A stretch of DNA of 64,000 nt from Rhabdophis nuchalis (Eukaryota; Chordata; Lepidosauria; Squamata; Natricidae). Positions within the stretch are counted from its first letter, which is position 1; each line of letters begins with the position of its first letter. The DNA lies in assembly GCA_039707465.1 (NCBI GenBank), contig CM077645.1, positions 144,825,503 through 144,889,502 on the forward strand, read 5' to 3'. Positions 23,121 through 44,226 of the stretch are shown here, piece by piece. Below the pieces are notes generated by a model. It was not told the DNA's origin. It did not search any database and saw only the letters and a list, made by a program, of their open reading frames with translations. The position numbers and the translations under genes are program-made.

Positions 23121-26100
23121 GTGGGGAGGGGTAGGTGTGGTGGTAGACAAAGATCACATCACCGGTTGGGAGAACGAGGCCGATGGGTACGAGCGGTCAC
23201 ACGCCCCAACCCCCGCAATCAAGGTGGTCAGGGTTCACAGAGCCAGGGCCCTAGACTAGGGGTCTGCAAAGTTGGCTCTTTTAAGACTGGTGGACTTCAA
23301 CTCCCAGAATTCCCCAGCCAGCCATGCTGGCTGGGGAACTCTGGGAGTTGAAGTCCACCAGTCTTAAAAGAGCCAACTTTGCAGACCCCTGCCCTAGACT
23401 GATGCTATGCAATGCCAGGTCTGTTGTCAACAAAGCCCCCCTCATTAACGACCTTGTGTCGGAGGGGGAGCCGGACCTGGTGGGAATTACGGAGACCTGG
23501 TTGGGCCACGAGGGAGGACTTCCTCTCGTGGAAATGTGCCCGCCAGGTTACCACATGTTCCATCAGTCACGGGCCCTTGGCAGGGGTGGGGGGTGGGTGG
23601 TCATTGTCAGGGAAGGTCTTGAGCCAAGACAGACCACTGTGCCACAGATAACCCGTTGTGAGTCCCTCTGCGTGAAGTGGGGCCCAGGGAGGCAGCTTGG
23701 CTTGCTGATTGTGTACCTGGCTCCCCGCTACGTATCAGCAGCCCTGCCTGAGCTCCTCGAGGTGATCGCCGAGATGGCGGTTGAGACCCCCAGACTGCTA
23801 GTCATGGGGGACTTTAACCTGCCATCGGTAGGCGAGACTTCCGAGGTAGCTCGGGAGTTCATGGCCTCCATGACGGCCATGGACCTGACCCAAGTAATTC
23901 AGGGCCCCACATATAAGGGAGGGCACACACTGGACCTCATTTTTATCTCTGGCCAGTGGATGAGTGATCTGGGAGTTGGGGATTTAGTCATCGTACCCCT
24001 GTCATGGTCAGATCACTCACTTCTCCGGCTCGACTTTCCCACCGCTATACCCCACTGCGGGGTGGCGGAACCGGAATATCCAAGATGGTTCCGCCACAGG
24101 CGCCTGATGGAACCTGAAAGGTTCCAGATGGAGCTTGGGCCACTACCTGTAGCTCTGACCCGCACCCAGATGGAGGACCTAGTGGCTGCATGGAATAGTG
24201 CAGCCACTGGGGCCTTGGACTGGGTTGCGCCTTTGCGGCCTCTCTTGCGGCAGCGAACCACCCTGGCTCCCTAGTTCTCCGAGGAGCTGAGGGTGATGAA
24301 GTGCTACAAGAGACGCCTAGAGAGGAGATGGAGATCCACACGTTCTGAATCTGACCGAACACAGGTAAGATCCCAGTTGAGGGATAAGATTGGCCAAACG
24401 GCGGTATTGTGCCACTCTTATCGCGTCCACACATAACCGCCCTGCCGCCCTGTTTGGGGTGGCCCGCTCCCTCCTTCACCAGAGGCCGCAGGAAGCCCCT
24501 CTACAGGGCAGAGCAGAAGAATTTGGAGAGTATCTGCAGGACAAAATCGCTCAGATTCAGAGCGAGTTGGTCTCCACCAAAAGTGGTCCGGAGGAGGCGT
24601 CGGAAGCGGGTCTTGAGGCACCATTCTGGGAGGAGTTTGACTCTGTTACTTCCGATGATATGGACAGGTTGTGTAGGAGACTGAGGGCCACCACATGTTT
24701 ATTGGACCCGTGTCCCTCCTGGCTTGTACTGGCATCCTGGGAGGTTTCACGAGGCTGGCTCCAGGAAATAGTGAGGGCTTCTTTGAGTGAGGGGTTCTTG
24801 CCTACCGTCTTGAAAGAGGCGGTGGTGAGGCCTCTCCTCAAGAAGCCTTCCCTGGACCCAGCATTGTTAGTAAATTACCGTCCGGTCTCCAACTTTCACT
24901 TTTTGGCGAAGATTGTAGAGAGTGTGGTGGCACAACAGTTTCCATGTCATCTGGAGGAAATTGATTATCTAGACCCATGCCAGTCCAGCTTCCGGCCCGG
25001 TCACAGCACGGAGACGGCATTGGTTGCGTTGGTGTATGATCTCTGGAAGGCCAGAGATGGGGGTTGTTCCTCCATCCTAGTCCTATTAGACCTCTCGGCG
25101 GCTTTTGATACCATCGACCATGGTATCCTATTGCATTGACTGGAGGGGTTGGGGGTGAGGGGCACTGTTTTACATTGGTTCTCCTCCTACCTCTCCGGTC
25201 AGTCGAAATTTGTATTGGCAGGGGGGCAGAGGTCGACCTCAAGGCCTCTCACTTGTGGGGTGCCTCAGGGGTCAGTCCTCTCGCCTCTCTTGTTCAATAC
25301 ATATATGAAACCACTGGGCGAGATCATGCGTGGGTTTGGGGTAGATTACCATCTGTACCCGGATGACACCCAGCTGTACATCTCTACCCCAAACCACCCC
25401 AACGATGCTGTCGAAGTGATGTCCCGGTGTCTGGAAGCCGTGCGGATCTGGATGGGAAGGAACAGACCCAAGCTCAACTCGTCAAAGACTGAGTGGCTGT
25501 GGCTACCGGTGCCCCAGTTCAACCAGTTGACGCCATCACTGGCCATAGGGGGCGAACATCTAGCCCCTGTGGATCGGGCACGCAACTTAGGCGTCCTCCT
25601 GGACTCTCGGCTGTCTATAGAAGATCATGCGACAGCCGTGGCCAGGGGGGCATTCTACCAGGTTCGCCTCGTGCGCCAGTTATGTCCCCTTCGCACGGTC
25701 ACTCATGCACTTGTGACGTCTCGTCTGGACTACTGCAATGCTCTCTACATGGGGCTCCCCTTGAGATGTACTCGGAGGCTACAGCTGGTCCAGAACGCGG
25801 CCGCACGGGTAGTTATGGGAGTTACTAGATACTCCCATGTAACACCACTCCTGCGCGAGCTGCACTGGCTGCCTGTGGCCTTTCGGGTGCATTTCAAGGT
25901 GTTGATTATCATCTTTAAAGCGCTCCATGGCACAGGACCTAATGATTTGCGGGATCATATCCTGCCCCATACATCCCTTCGGCCGATTCGCTCACACAAA
26001 GAGGGACTTCTCCGGGTGCCGTCCACTAGGCAATGCCAGCGGGCGACGCCCAGGGGAAGGGCCTTCTCTGTGATGGGCCCGACCCTCTGGAACGACCTAC

Positions 26101-26171
26101 TCCTGGATATTAGAATGACCACGGACCTCCACGCTTTCCGCCAAAAAGTAAAAACCTCTTTGTTCCATTAG
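23121..26171 (+). pseudogene. L2 ORF2: endonuclease and reverse transcriptase, disrupted
   Basis: The endonuclease part (23399-24274) shows [27 protein letters not shown] and [11 protein letters not shown], then [10 protein letters not shown], ending at a stop at 24272. The RT begins in the frame at 24390 (VNYRPVSNFHFLAKIVE, FRPGHSTETALVALVYD, LLDLSAAFDTIDH) and stops at 25139. It continues after a frame change (25149-26171) with GVPQGSVLSPLLFN, a YPDD box where YADD is expected, and the L2 C-terminus (RLDYCNALYMGLPLRC, ELHWLPVAFRV). The stop, the frame change and the altered catalytic box show it is inactive, though little decayed. Confidence 0.88.
23257..23391. mobile_element. hAT MITE nested in L2, 8-bp target duplication
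   Basis: This is an almost perfect palindrome of 135 bases with ends TAGGGGTCTGCAAAG and CTTTGCAGACCCCTG. The target duplication CCCTAGAC lies at 23249-23256 and 23392-23399. It splits the L2 coding region just before [10 protein letters not shown]. Confidence 0.92.
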
Positions 26172-26394
26172 GCCGGCTTGGTCTAATTTACGCTTCTCGC
26201 CCCAGTCTGTTTTCTCAAATTGTCTATTGGGTTTTAATGGGTAGTAATTTTAATGTTCTTAAATTTTTAGTACAGGGTAGTTTAATTCGCTTTTAACTTT
26301 GTGTGTATTGTATGTTTTTATATGTTTTTTTTAATTTTCCTGTACACTGCCCCGAGTCCCTTCGGGGAGAGGGGGCAGTTTATAAATGTAATAA

Positions 26395-26467
<73 letters not shown>
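26395..26467. repeat. (ATT)n microsatellite at L2 3' end
   Basis: A pure ATT run that continues the L2 tail (GTAATAAATT). Confidence 0.95.
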
Positions 26468-26628
26468 GCATCATAGTAAACGAGGAATATTAATAATAAA
26501 TGTCTATTTCTAATAAATCCTTTTTTTCCCTTTAATTTTGGCGCAGCACAATACATTCTTAGGTTACAGTTAGTAATTTATGGCCAAAGTTCTCCATTAT
26601 CCATAGTCTATAGCGATTCTGTCATGTA

Positions 26629-26895
26629 GGTCATGGTTGTCTCAAAGGTGCTTTTTCAGGAGGCAAATGGACTTTCTTGGGTTTTTTCTTTGAAGAAAAG
26701 ATGAAGATAAGCCTCCAAGTGTTTCAATGACCTTCAAAAAGGATGCAAATGACCAGCTGTCTGCAAGGAATATAAATCCTTCCATTCTCCACCGTCCAGT
26801 CAGAGCTGAAGAAGCTTCTTGGATGAGAAGCAAAAGGCCTTCAAAGAAAAAACAAGAAAGTCCATTTGCCTCCTGAAAAAGCACCTTTGGGACAT
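26629..26895. mobile_element. DNA element with long (about 60 bp) inverted ends
   Basis: The left arm CAAAGGTGCTTTTTCAGGAG...CTTTGAAG pairs with the right arm CTTCAAAG...CTCCTGAAAAAGCACCTTTG. The interior is about 130 bases. An open frame of 80 codons is a by-product of the arms. A related single arm lies near 21500. Unit B has a near-identical copy. Confidence 0.75.
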
Positions 26896-27047
26896 CTATT
26901 ATCCATAGTATTGATCAAAAAAAATCTAATGAAAAACCAACATCAAAAACATACTTTCCAATACAAACATACTTTCCAATACAAACAACAACAAAGACAA
27001 AACCCAAGATACTTATAACCATAATAGGAAATAAGCAACTATAGGGT

Positions 27048-27141
27048 AGATTGTCTTGGCAACATTTCGGCCAGGACTCACTCGCCATCTTCAGGCTGTG
27101 AGGTTCATCTTCAGTGAGCCGAAATGTTGCCAAGACAATCT
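27048..27141. repeat. Perfect 24-bp inverted repeat, 46-nt loop
   Basis: Bases 27048-27071 and 27118-27141 are exact reverse complements (right arm begins GCCGAAATGTTGCCAAGACA). The region to about 27400 belongs to a dispersed repeat that also appears, partly inverted, at 52320-53150. Its class is uncertain; Penelope-like is possible. Simple TA and TTTG/TTTA runs lie at 27227-27240 and 27427-27480. Confidence 0.7.
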
Positions 27142-27876
27142 CAATCTTACACGGGAAAAGACCCGAATACAACAAGACCAGCATGCCTACACCCATGAAA
27201 ATCTACGAAAACACACACAGAAACATATATATATATATATACTTGTGTCACAACACCCTGGTAACCCCAAATATGGAAGGAGTAGAACTGCTTCCCTTTT
27301 CTGTCTTTCGGTTCACCACAGGAGACCATCCAGGCAGAAAACTTTTTTTTGTTGCCTTGATTATATTTGTGATACGTTTTTGTGCTGAGAAATAGATAGA
27401 TACATAGATCTATACTAGTCTCCCTTATTTATTTATTTGTTTGTTTGTTTGTTTGTTTGTTTGTTTATTTATTTATTTATCAGCACAATTTTTTAAAATC
27501 ATAATATATTTTCTGAATTGTAAGGCACACAGAATCACTGAGATCAGAAGCCTTTGGAATTGAACAAAGAAACAAGCAAACAAGATGTTTATAATCTCAG
27601 GGAGGCCTGGCACTAACCAAGCATTTTCAATTAAAAAAAAAAGAACCAGCTTTTGATGTTCTGCTCTCCATGCCATCTACTGAATATGTAGTAAACTTCA
27701 TAATACCAAATTAAATATGCAGTTTATGTAGGAATCTATGATAATTAGTTTATATAATTACAAATGTCCAGCTTGCACAGCATGGTGTTTTCATCATGTA
27801 TTTTGATTTAGTCAAATTGCTGCAGATTAGAAATGCAAATGTTGCGTAAACAGAAATGGGCGTTGAAGTAGTTCAT

Positions 27877-27884
27877 TATAAATA
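27877..27884 (+). promoter_or_regulatory. TATA box of serpin gene A
   Basis: TATAAATA lies about 30 bases before the inferred start of the leader exon. The same box and flanks are kept in unit B. Confidence 0.65.
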
Positions 27885-27907
27885 TCTGCACTTCACTGTT
27901 GAAGGCA

Positions 27908-28004
27908 TCTCACTCACTGGCAGCCTCAGATTGCGGTTCCACATCCGAAGTGAGGAAATTTGGGCCACCTTTGCTTTGGCATCAAGACTGAATACAGTAA
28001 AGAG
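27908..28004 (+). other. Noncoding leader exon of serpin gene A
   Basis: The start is inferred from the TATA spacing. The end is a strong splice donor, AGAG|GTAAGA, at 28004/28005. It has no ATG in frame with the protein. Clade B serpin genes normally have a noncoding first exon, and the next acceptor is at 31260-31261. The 3.26-kb intron holds a CR1 end, MITEs and an L2 tail. Confidence 0.6.
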
Positions 28005-28264
28005 GTAAGACGAGACAAAGAGGTCTCTGCTGGAACATCAAGGTATCTTTTTCCTGACTCATGAACTAGTGTTTTTTAATCCTCTTTTCTTTTATGGTCA
28101 ATAAATCGTTGTTTGCCAGAATAACAGTAATGGAGAGAGAGGCTTTGTGTTGCTTCACTGGGGATCAGGTAATCATTGAGGATATTTTAAGTCAATCATG
28201 GAGAAATGTTAGGGTTGCTATGTGACATGGGCAGACATAGCTATCTAAAAAAAAAAAAAAGCAA

Positions 28265-28660
28265 GCATGTCTTAACATGTTTAACAGATTAACAGAGTTG
28301 GAAGGGACCTTATAGGTTATTTAGTCCAAGGCCCCCTCAGTCCGGACCCTATACAATTGCTGACAACTGGCAGTCCAATCTCTGAAGCCCCCACAACTTC
28401 TGAAGCCCCCACAACGTCTGAAGCCCCCACAACTTCTGAAGGCAAGGTGTTCCATTGATTGATTGTTCTCACTGTCAGAAAGTTCCTGCTTATTTCTAGG
28501 GTGAACCTCTCCTTGTGAGGAGAAATTATTTCTGAATACCAGTATTTAATAAGAGGCTTCTTGGAATAAAAAACTGATTTGTTTCCCTGGAAAATAATAG
28601 ATTTAGGTAATTGCTGTGCAGGACTTATGTAGAATTCCATTTCCTCCAGGAAATGCAACA
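28265..28660 (-). mobile_element. CR1 3' end with an 18-bp tandem repeat
   Basis: AACAGAGTTGGAAGGGACCT and CTGTCAGAAAGTTCCTGCTT are CR1 landmarks on the minus strand. An 18-base unit, TCTGAAGCCCCCACAACT, is present three times here (about 28380-28434) but only twice in the unit B copy. Confidence 0.8.
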
Positions 28661-29559
28661 TTTATCCGTGAGTGGTGATATTTCAAAGATTTTGCAACAT
28701 CCAATGCTATAGATACATGTTTAACCTTCTCTATGCTTATTTAAACCAATCAGTTCTATCACAGGTCAAATGTTATGGGATCCATGTCAGTTTTTAGAGG
28801 CATTAAAGATTTAAGATACTAAGACTAAGAGTGGGTATATGCTTTTCATCCGTAATTACTGTAAGCATGAAGCCAAAATCCCCATTTCCAGCCCTAGATG
28901 GGGGCTGTGCGAGTCAGAGGTGGTACCAGTTCTCTGAAATACTCAAAATTCTGCTACCGGTTCTCAAGAACTGGTCAGAACCAACCCCTCCCCCCTCTCC
29001 CTTATATAGCCCCACCTTCTTTAAATGTTATTGCTTTCTCTTTCTGATATATCAAATGATTTTCCATTTGGATCAGCTTATTCCCATACCTGGCATTGTC
29101 ATTCTCATTTTCAAAACATTTTAAACTGGAGCCACTTTTGCTGGTCATAAGTTGCATTTGCCCAGATATGTGGTTCTGTTTGTTTTGGAAAGATCCTTTA
29201 TAGAAGTTTTCCTCACAAGTGGTAACAGGTTTTGCCTTCCTATATCAGATCACATTAATCACATGCTTTCCAAAGTAGAAACACAGGATAAGAATAGGAG
29301 CAAGCTTTTAAAATCAGGCTTAATCAAATATGGCTTCATATTAAGCTGCCGCACTGCTGTACTCCATCTACCATTTTTGTCAAAATAGCTTGGCCTGATC
29401 ACATTAAAAAAAGTGTGGCTCCCAATTTGTGGTTCCTGGAAATTAATGAAGAAGATGAGGCAGCTGCAAAGTTACTATACATAGTGACCTTATTTGCATA
29501 CTAGTATGTCTATCTAATAAATGGAGGGTGGAACATGTTTTTTTTAAATTATTTTATAG

Positions 29560-29899
29560 CAGGGGTGTCAAACTCAAGGGCTGCGGGCCAGATCCGGCTC
29601 ATGGGGTACTTAGATCTGGCCCATGGAGCCGCACTGGAAACTGCAGAGGATTGGCCGAGGTACCTCTGCCAGCCAAAACAGACTCCTGAGCTCCATTTTT
29701 GCTGGCAGAGCGTTGCAGGAGGCCGTCACAGCTCAAAACAGAGCTCAGGAGGCTGTTTTGACTGGCAGGGTCATTACAGACACCCTAACATGAGTGACAT
29801 CAATCTGGCCATGCTCACATCAGCCATGCCCACCACGGCCCCTCGAGGTCAAACACAAGCCTGATGCGGCCCTCAATCAAATTGAGTTTGACACCCCTG
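29560..29899. mobile_element. hAT MITE, CAGGGGTGTCAAACTC family
   Basis: The ends CAGGGGTGTCAAACTCAA and TTGAGTTTGACACCCCTG are exact inverted copies. The unit B copy lies at 59262-59609. Confidence 0.85.
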
Positions 29900-30085
29900 C
29901 TTGACAGCCTTGTCTTTCCTTTTGTAATGGTATGTGAGAATGTTTTTGGGAGACAGGGGAAACAGGTGAAGCCAAGATAAAGATGTGATAAACCAAATTT
30001 GAGTCTGAAAAAGAAGGGGTAGCCAAAAAGCATGTCAGAAGGCACCCTTCCTAGTTTTCAGGAGAGTGAAATTTGTTTTGTTTTG

Positions 30086-30330
30086 TTTTTTTGTTTTTAT
30101 TAAATTTATACCCCCCCTTCTCCTTGTTAGGACCCAGGGCGGCGCACAGGCATTATTTAAAAACACAAAATACAATAAATATCTATTAAAATGTATTAAA
30201 TTAATAAACCCGTGCTAAAACCCAATGTTAAAACCCTTGCCAATTATAAATTATTTCCTTAAAAAGTCAGAAATGGGGGCTATCCTAGGCCGGCTTGTTG
30301 GAATAAATACGTCTTAAGACGTTGGCGTCT
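30086..30330 (-). mobile_element. L2 LINE 3'UTR fragment
   Basis: The minus strand ends GGACCCAGGGCGG-type sequence then a TATAAATTTAATAAA tail. CCTAGGCCGGCTTGTTGGAA matches the other L2 3' regions. Shared with unit B (59803-60040). Confidence 0.75.
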
Positions 30331-30439
30331 TAAGAAATTGAGGGACTTGCAAGATTCTGTTAATGAAATCCTACAATAAAGATAAAGTTGGTACTCCTGT
30401 CTCCTTGTCTGGACCTTCCCATAGGTCTGATGGAAACAT

Positions 30440-30570
30440 AGTGGCTCATGTAGTTAGGACACTGGGTTGATAATTTAGCAAGCCCGTGTTTGAGACCGCG
30501 TGAGGCTGTGGGACAGTGTACTCTCCAATCATTGACAACCAAGCAGTTGCAAGTAAATACTTGCACATTG
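30440..30570 (+). mobile_element. Degraded tRNA-derived SINE fragment
   Basis: TAGTGGCTCATGTAGTTAGG then GTTTGAGACC resemble eroded A and B boxes. Shared with unit B. Confidence 0.4.
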
Positions 30571-31278
30571 CAAGTAATGTGCTTTGGTGGGCACATTATT
30601 GGGAGTGTGAAAGTGGCTCCCCATTGGGTGTCTCTTGGGCAATGGTGATGTCACTGGTTAATCCTCTCAACCTTGGTGCTTCTGACACAGTTGCATGCAT
30701 GCCTAAGGCCAATATTACTCTTGCAAGTGTGAAGATTTCCCTCCCATCCCTTGCTTTGGCTCTCCTGTAAGCTGCATCCATAAGCAGCTTGAAAGCAGGT
30801 GATTCAGTTTTCAGCTCACCCAGATCGTTGATGAATGAATGAAAACACAGGTTTTTTTATGGGAACATGGGAAACAAAACTGTAGTTGTGATGGGATGGT
30901 GTTTTTAAACAAACAATATTTCAAGATAATATGACACTTGTTAGTTCAAACTTTCAACTAGTTCAGAAAATTATGATTCCTTACAAAGTGCCTTGAATGC
31001 TTAGGGGTTCTAATTTTCAAATATATTGGCAGAGGTACATACTCACGCTTCAGATATATTTATTTGGGCCACCTTCACATTAGTGTGAATATGGACAAAG
31101 GAAGGGGAAGGGCTAAGCTATGAAAATGTACCATCAGTGTAGTTTGTTCATGCAGCAGTTATAGATTAGTTGGTATTTTTCATTTTTTCATTACTCTCTC
31201 TTGTACAAAGGGGAAAAAAACCAAATGTCAAACTATTGATCTCTTTTCTTTATTGTTGCAGGTACCATTAGCTCCACC

Positions 31279-40242
<8,964 letters not shown>

Positions 40243-40562
40243 TTGCAAATGTGTCTTTCCATGTGTTGTGATCAATGGAGCCTTCTATATTCTTAATTCC
40301 ATTTCAACTTGCCTAATGCCTTGTCTAAACTTATACACCCCAAATCAATTTCCTATTTCCTATCTGGATAAAAATAGCTTTTACTTTGTGAGTTTACCTG
40401 CAATTCCTTTCCACTGCAAAAATGAGGTATCCATAACAGACCTTTCTTATATTGTGCATTAAATGCCTTTTCAACAGACAAATATGCACATTTGGGATTT
40501 CACACATAGAATAGGGACCAATTGGGGAGAATCAATAGAACTGCTTTGAATCCTCCTTAGAG

Positions 40563-40568
40563 AATAAA
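40563..40568 (+). terminator. Poly(A) signal of serpin A
   Basis: AATAAA lies about 320 nt after the stop codon, giving a short 3'UTR. The next repeat starts at about 40590. Confidence 0.6.
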
Positions 40569-40589
40569 CCTAAAGTAAAACAATGTCCA

Positions 40590-40926
40590 GTCTGGTTTTT
40601 TTTTTTTTTTGCCAAAATGGGGTCATTTCCCCCTTCCCCCTAGCCCTTCTGAAGCCTATAGAGTGTTCCTGGGGGCCAGGGAAGACATTTTTTTTTCTTA
40701 TTGGGTAGTTTGCAGGCACTCCCTTAGTTCCGGCAAGGCTGGAGGCCACCAACCCTGTCAAAACTTTTCCCCACCGTTTTGGTGGACGTGGGTTGGTGAG
40801 GGTGTCATGTGACTGTGTGTGTGTCAGTGACCTCAGGTTGGCCATGCCTACTCAGTCAACCCCCCCCCCCCCATCTAGCCACTCCCGCCGAACCAGTAGT
40901 AAAAATTGTTGAAACCCGTCCCTTGA
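40590..40926. mobile_element. Repeat related to the 159-594 interior, hAT-type right end
   Basis: GCCAAAATGGGG then CCCTAGCCCTTCTGAAGCCT resembles the block near 440-500. The right end TTGAAACCCGTCCCTTG resembles the CAGTGGTGGGTTTC hAT end. Internal rearrangement is likely. Confidence 0.45.
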
Positions 40927-42774
40927 GCATTCAATCTCCAAATTTTCCTTTCGGCTGGATATTACAGAAGGATGGAATAGGAATACAGAAAGAGGGGAAA
41001 CCCTCTTTTTTCTTTTTTTCTCATTCCCGTCTCTCTCCATCTAATTTGATTTAGTTTCTAATTGGGTGATGAAGACTTTTGGAAAACTCCAGAGCATGCA
41101 AACCACCTGTGAAAGAAATTGCCCTAATTTTCTGCCGGCATCTCTTTGACAGGATTTTTGTCAGATACATCATAATAAAACAATGTTAAATCATAAGTAA
41201 CTTCTGCTTCTAAAAACATCAGTAGTATTTATATTGTACTGAGGAATTTGGGTAATCAGATAAATGAACAGAAACCAAGCACTGGAATTTTTTAAATCTT
41301 GGTTTGGAAGAGGTCTATAGGTAGGAATTGCAAATTGTAACTGATGCAAATGGAACATACATGATTCTCTAAATTAATCTGATGATGTTAATTACATGTA
41401 ATAGGTATGTAATAGGTTTTCTGATCAATAACCAGATTGATTTATTTTGGTGGAGCAGCAGTTCATTCAGTTCATTCTGTGTAGTTGGTTCTTCCTTTAA
41501 AATAGCTGACCTCCTGGGATTGTGGAAGTAGCTTCTTTTTGCTGGTCAAGAAATCCTGCCTGCTAGCAGTTTCAAATGTCTCATGGGCTTTTTCCCCTCC
41601 TTGAGAGATTCTAATGTGGCGACATATCCCTGTGCACCGCTCTTAACTTTTAATCAGTTGGCAGCAGATAATAGATAGAAATAGAGATAGATAGATAGAT
41701 GATAGACAGACAGAGAGACAGACAGACAGAGGAAACCAGTGAATCAATCTAAGGGATCTATATATTCTATATATCTATATATTTCCCTGAGACTCTCAGT
41801 CCTATAAGGCAGACCAAATTAGGAAACAACAATAGAATGTGCAACAATAGAGTTTTAGTAGTCCTTGTGATGGCTATTTCCTGACCTGGCCTACCTCAAA
41901 GGGCTGTTCCAGATGTTCACTGCATATGTTAGGACTGGAGACAGAGGTGGACAACCCAATGTTTACGTGTAAAGGGAGGCCAGAGAAAAGAACATGTCAG
42001 ACGTAAGTAAGCAAAAGAACTTTCAGCATAGTTGAAGAAGGAGGGCTAGGTACAATTTTTCTCTCTTGACAAATAGCTTCCTGCTGAAACCAAACCTCTG
42101 CTGAAATATTTGTTTTGTTTTTTAAAGTTTTGCAAAGCTTCTAAATGTTGTCAGAATGGAATTCTCATTCATTTTGGAGAAGGGTGGGATACAAATTGAA
42201 TAAAATCTAAATCTAAATCATTTCCCCAAATGGTAGGTTTCTAACAGCAACAACAGCAATGTTGAAGTCCCTGCAGATTGATTGAACGGACTAGCCACAT
42301 AGTGAGTGGGTTCAAAGGGATGAAAGCTAAGGTTTTGCCAGGAAGTTTTTGAATCAAACTCTGTCTATTATGTATGCTACTGTAAAATGTATACAAACGC
42401 ACACATATATAAGCCTAATAAAGCTCTATAATGCAAGTACTTTTCAGTGTCGGTATGAATTTATGGTTTCCTTGAAAACTTAATATCAGTTCACAATATG
42501 GACTAAGCCAGGCCTCTCCAAAGTTAACAACTTCCTAACAACTTCCTTGAATTCTGGGAGTTGAAGTCCACAAGTCTTAAAGTTATCAAATATGGAGACC
42601 TTTGGACTAAGCTATCCAACTCACTGCCTAAGACAAACAGATGAAAAAAGCTCAGCAGATTCAAACAAGCAGGGTATGAAATATATACAGTAGTATGCAG
42701 GTTTCCTATCTCCTAGTTTCCTAGTGACAATAGAATACATATTGTCCTTGTGAAAATCTGGCTCTTGTCATATA
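40927..42774. other. Serpin A downstream region, little recognised
   Basis: No gene was seen. It contains a GATA/GACA run at about 41677-41733 and a degraded palindromic MITE at about 42510-42602 (GAATTCTGGGAGTTGAAGTC core). Confidence 0.45.
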
Positions 42775-42965
42775 TAATACAATAATACAATAGCAGAGTT
42801 GGAAGCGACCTTGGAGGTCTTCTAGTCCAACACCCTGCCTAGGCAGGAAACCCTATACTATTTCAGACAAATGGCTATCCAACATCTTCTTAAAGACTTC
42901 CAGTGTTGGGGCATTCCCAACTTCTGGAGGCAAGCTGTTCCACTGGTTAATTGTTCTAACTGTCA
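42775..42965 (-). mobile_element. CR1 3' end
   Basis: GCAGAGTTGGAAGCGACCTT and CATCTTCTTAAAGACTTCCA are CR1 landmarks on the minus strand, with an ACAATAATACAATA tail. Confidence 0.85.
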
Positions 42966-43144
42966 TATTAGAAACAGAAGTTTAATGAAAATTATATTTA
43001 AGGATTTTACTCAGAGCTTCAAAATTAAAGTGCACACTCCAGGTGTGGGTTGCTGCTGGCGTTGCTGCCAGCTTGCTTGGTGTGCACTTTGCTCAGATCT
43101 GAGATACTTTTCTACCAAACATTAACAATACAAATCTAGATAAC

Positions 43145-43360
43145 TGTAACATCTCTGTAACAGTTATAATGGTTTCCACCAAGGTCCTCTCTTCAGGTGG
43201 GAACAGAGGTTTAATCTGATTGGCTGATGGTCTGACAGTTCCCTATAAAAGGGCTGCTGCCAGACAGAACCTTTGCTGATTTGTACAGAGTTGTCTTGCT
43301 GCTAAGAAAGAGCTGTTGTTACTAAGACTTAGTCTGCCCTTCCATTCACCCAACATAACA
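43145..43360 (+). mobile_element. Solo LTR with 5-bp target duplication
   Basis: It starts TGTAACATC and ends CAACATAACA, and ATAAC flanks both sides (43140-43144, 43361-43365). A CCTATAAAAGGG box lies at about 43240. At 216 bases it is a short LTR. No internal retroviral region is present. Confidence 0.8.
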
Positions 43361-43475
43361 ATAACAATGTGTATGGGACTTCACAAATGTGTTAGCCTGG
43401 TCTACCCACGACAAATGAGCATGCACGGGCTCCTCCTTATTTTAAATTAGAAAAAAGGTGCTATATTAAACTCTT

Positions 43476-43738
43476 CAGGGATGGGTTCTAGCAGGCACTA
43501 CTACCAGTTTGCTCTGGTGAGCACGCTTGATGCATGCTGTGCATGCAAGCAACGTACAGTTAAAATTGTTCTGCGCATGAGCAAAACCAAAAAACAGGAT
43601 GATGATGCCTATGGTGCCACACGGAGAACTGGTTCGGGAGCATGGCAGGCCTGGGTTGCTGCCAATTCCAGTGACCCAGGTTGCCAAACCACTACCAGTT
43701 CAGCCAAATGGGTCCAAACCAGTAGAAACCCACCACTG
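43476..43738. mobile_element. hAT MITE, CAGTGGTGGGTTTC family
   Basis: CAGGGATGGGTTCTAGC pairs with AGTAGAAACCCACCACTG. The flanks AAACTCTT and AAACTGTT agree at 7 of 8 bases as an aged target duplication. Confidence 0.75.
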
Positions 43739-44096
43739 AAACTGTTTTTTCAAGTGAAATCTGAGATGGCAAATATCATTCTTCCATCTCAGCATTCCAC
43801 AACTCTATGTATTTAACAGATATAAATAATTGATAAAGTTAAGCCCAACCATTTTAATTAAACAGGCGGGCATCACAGTTTATTAACACAAAATCTATCA
43901 TCCATTTAGGAAAGGGAGAGAAACTTTAGATGGAGACGTTTTGTTAGTATTTTGCTTTCAGTGGACTGAAATACTAATGTATTCAGAAGTTTTATCATCC
44001 TGTCTCAGGCACAGGGAAAGTCTAAAAGCCACCTCAATTCTTTACTACATCCTAAGCTAGGATGTTGGCAACCACACCCTGAATCAGCCCAACCCC

Positions 44097-44226
<130 letters not shown>

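Larger units (their letters stand above)
22590..26467 (+). mobile_element. L2 LINE, near full length, private to unit A
   Basis: The unit B counterpart reads straight from AAATGCATCC to GCATCATAGT, so this 3.9-kb block is an insertion. It has a 5' leader, an endonuclease domain, a reverse transcriptase and a 3'UTR ending at an (ATT)n tail. A MITE interrupts the 5' coding part. Confidence 0.88.

Noticed and set aside
23324..24274. 316-codon frame as a host gene
   Set aside because: It is the endonuclease domain of L2, and its first 25 codons are translated MITE.
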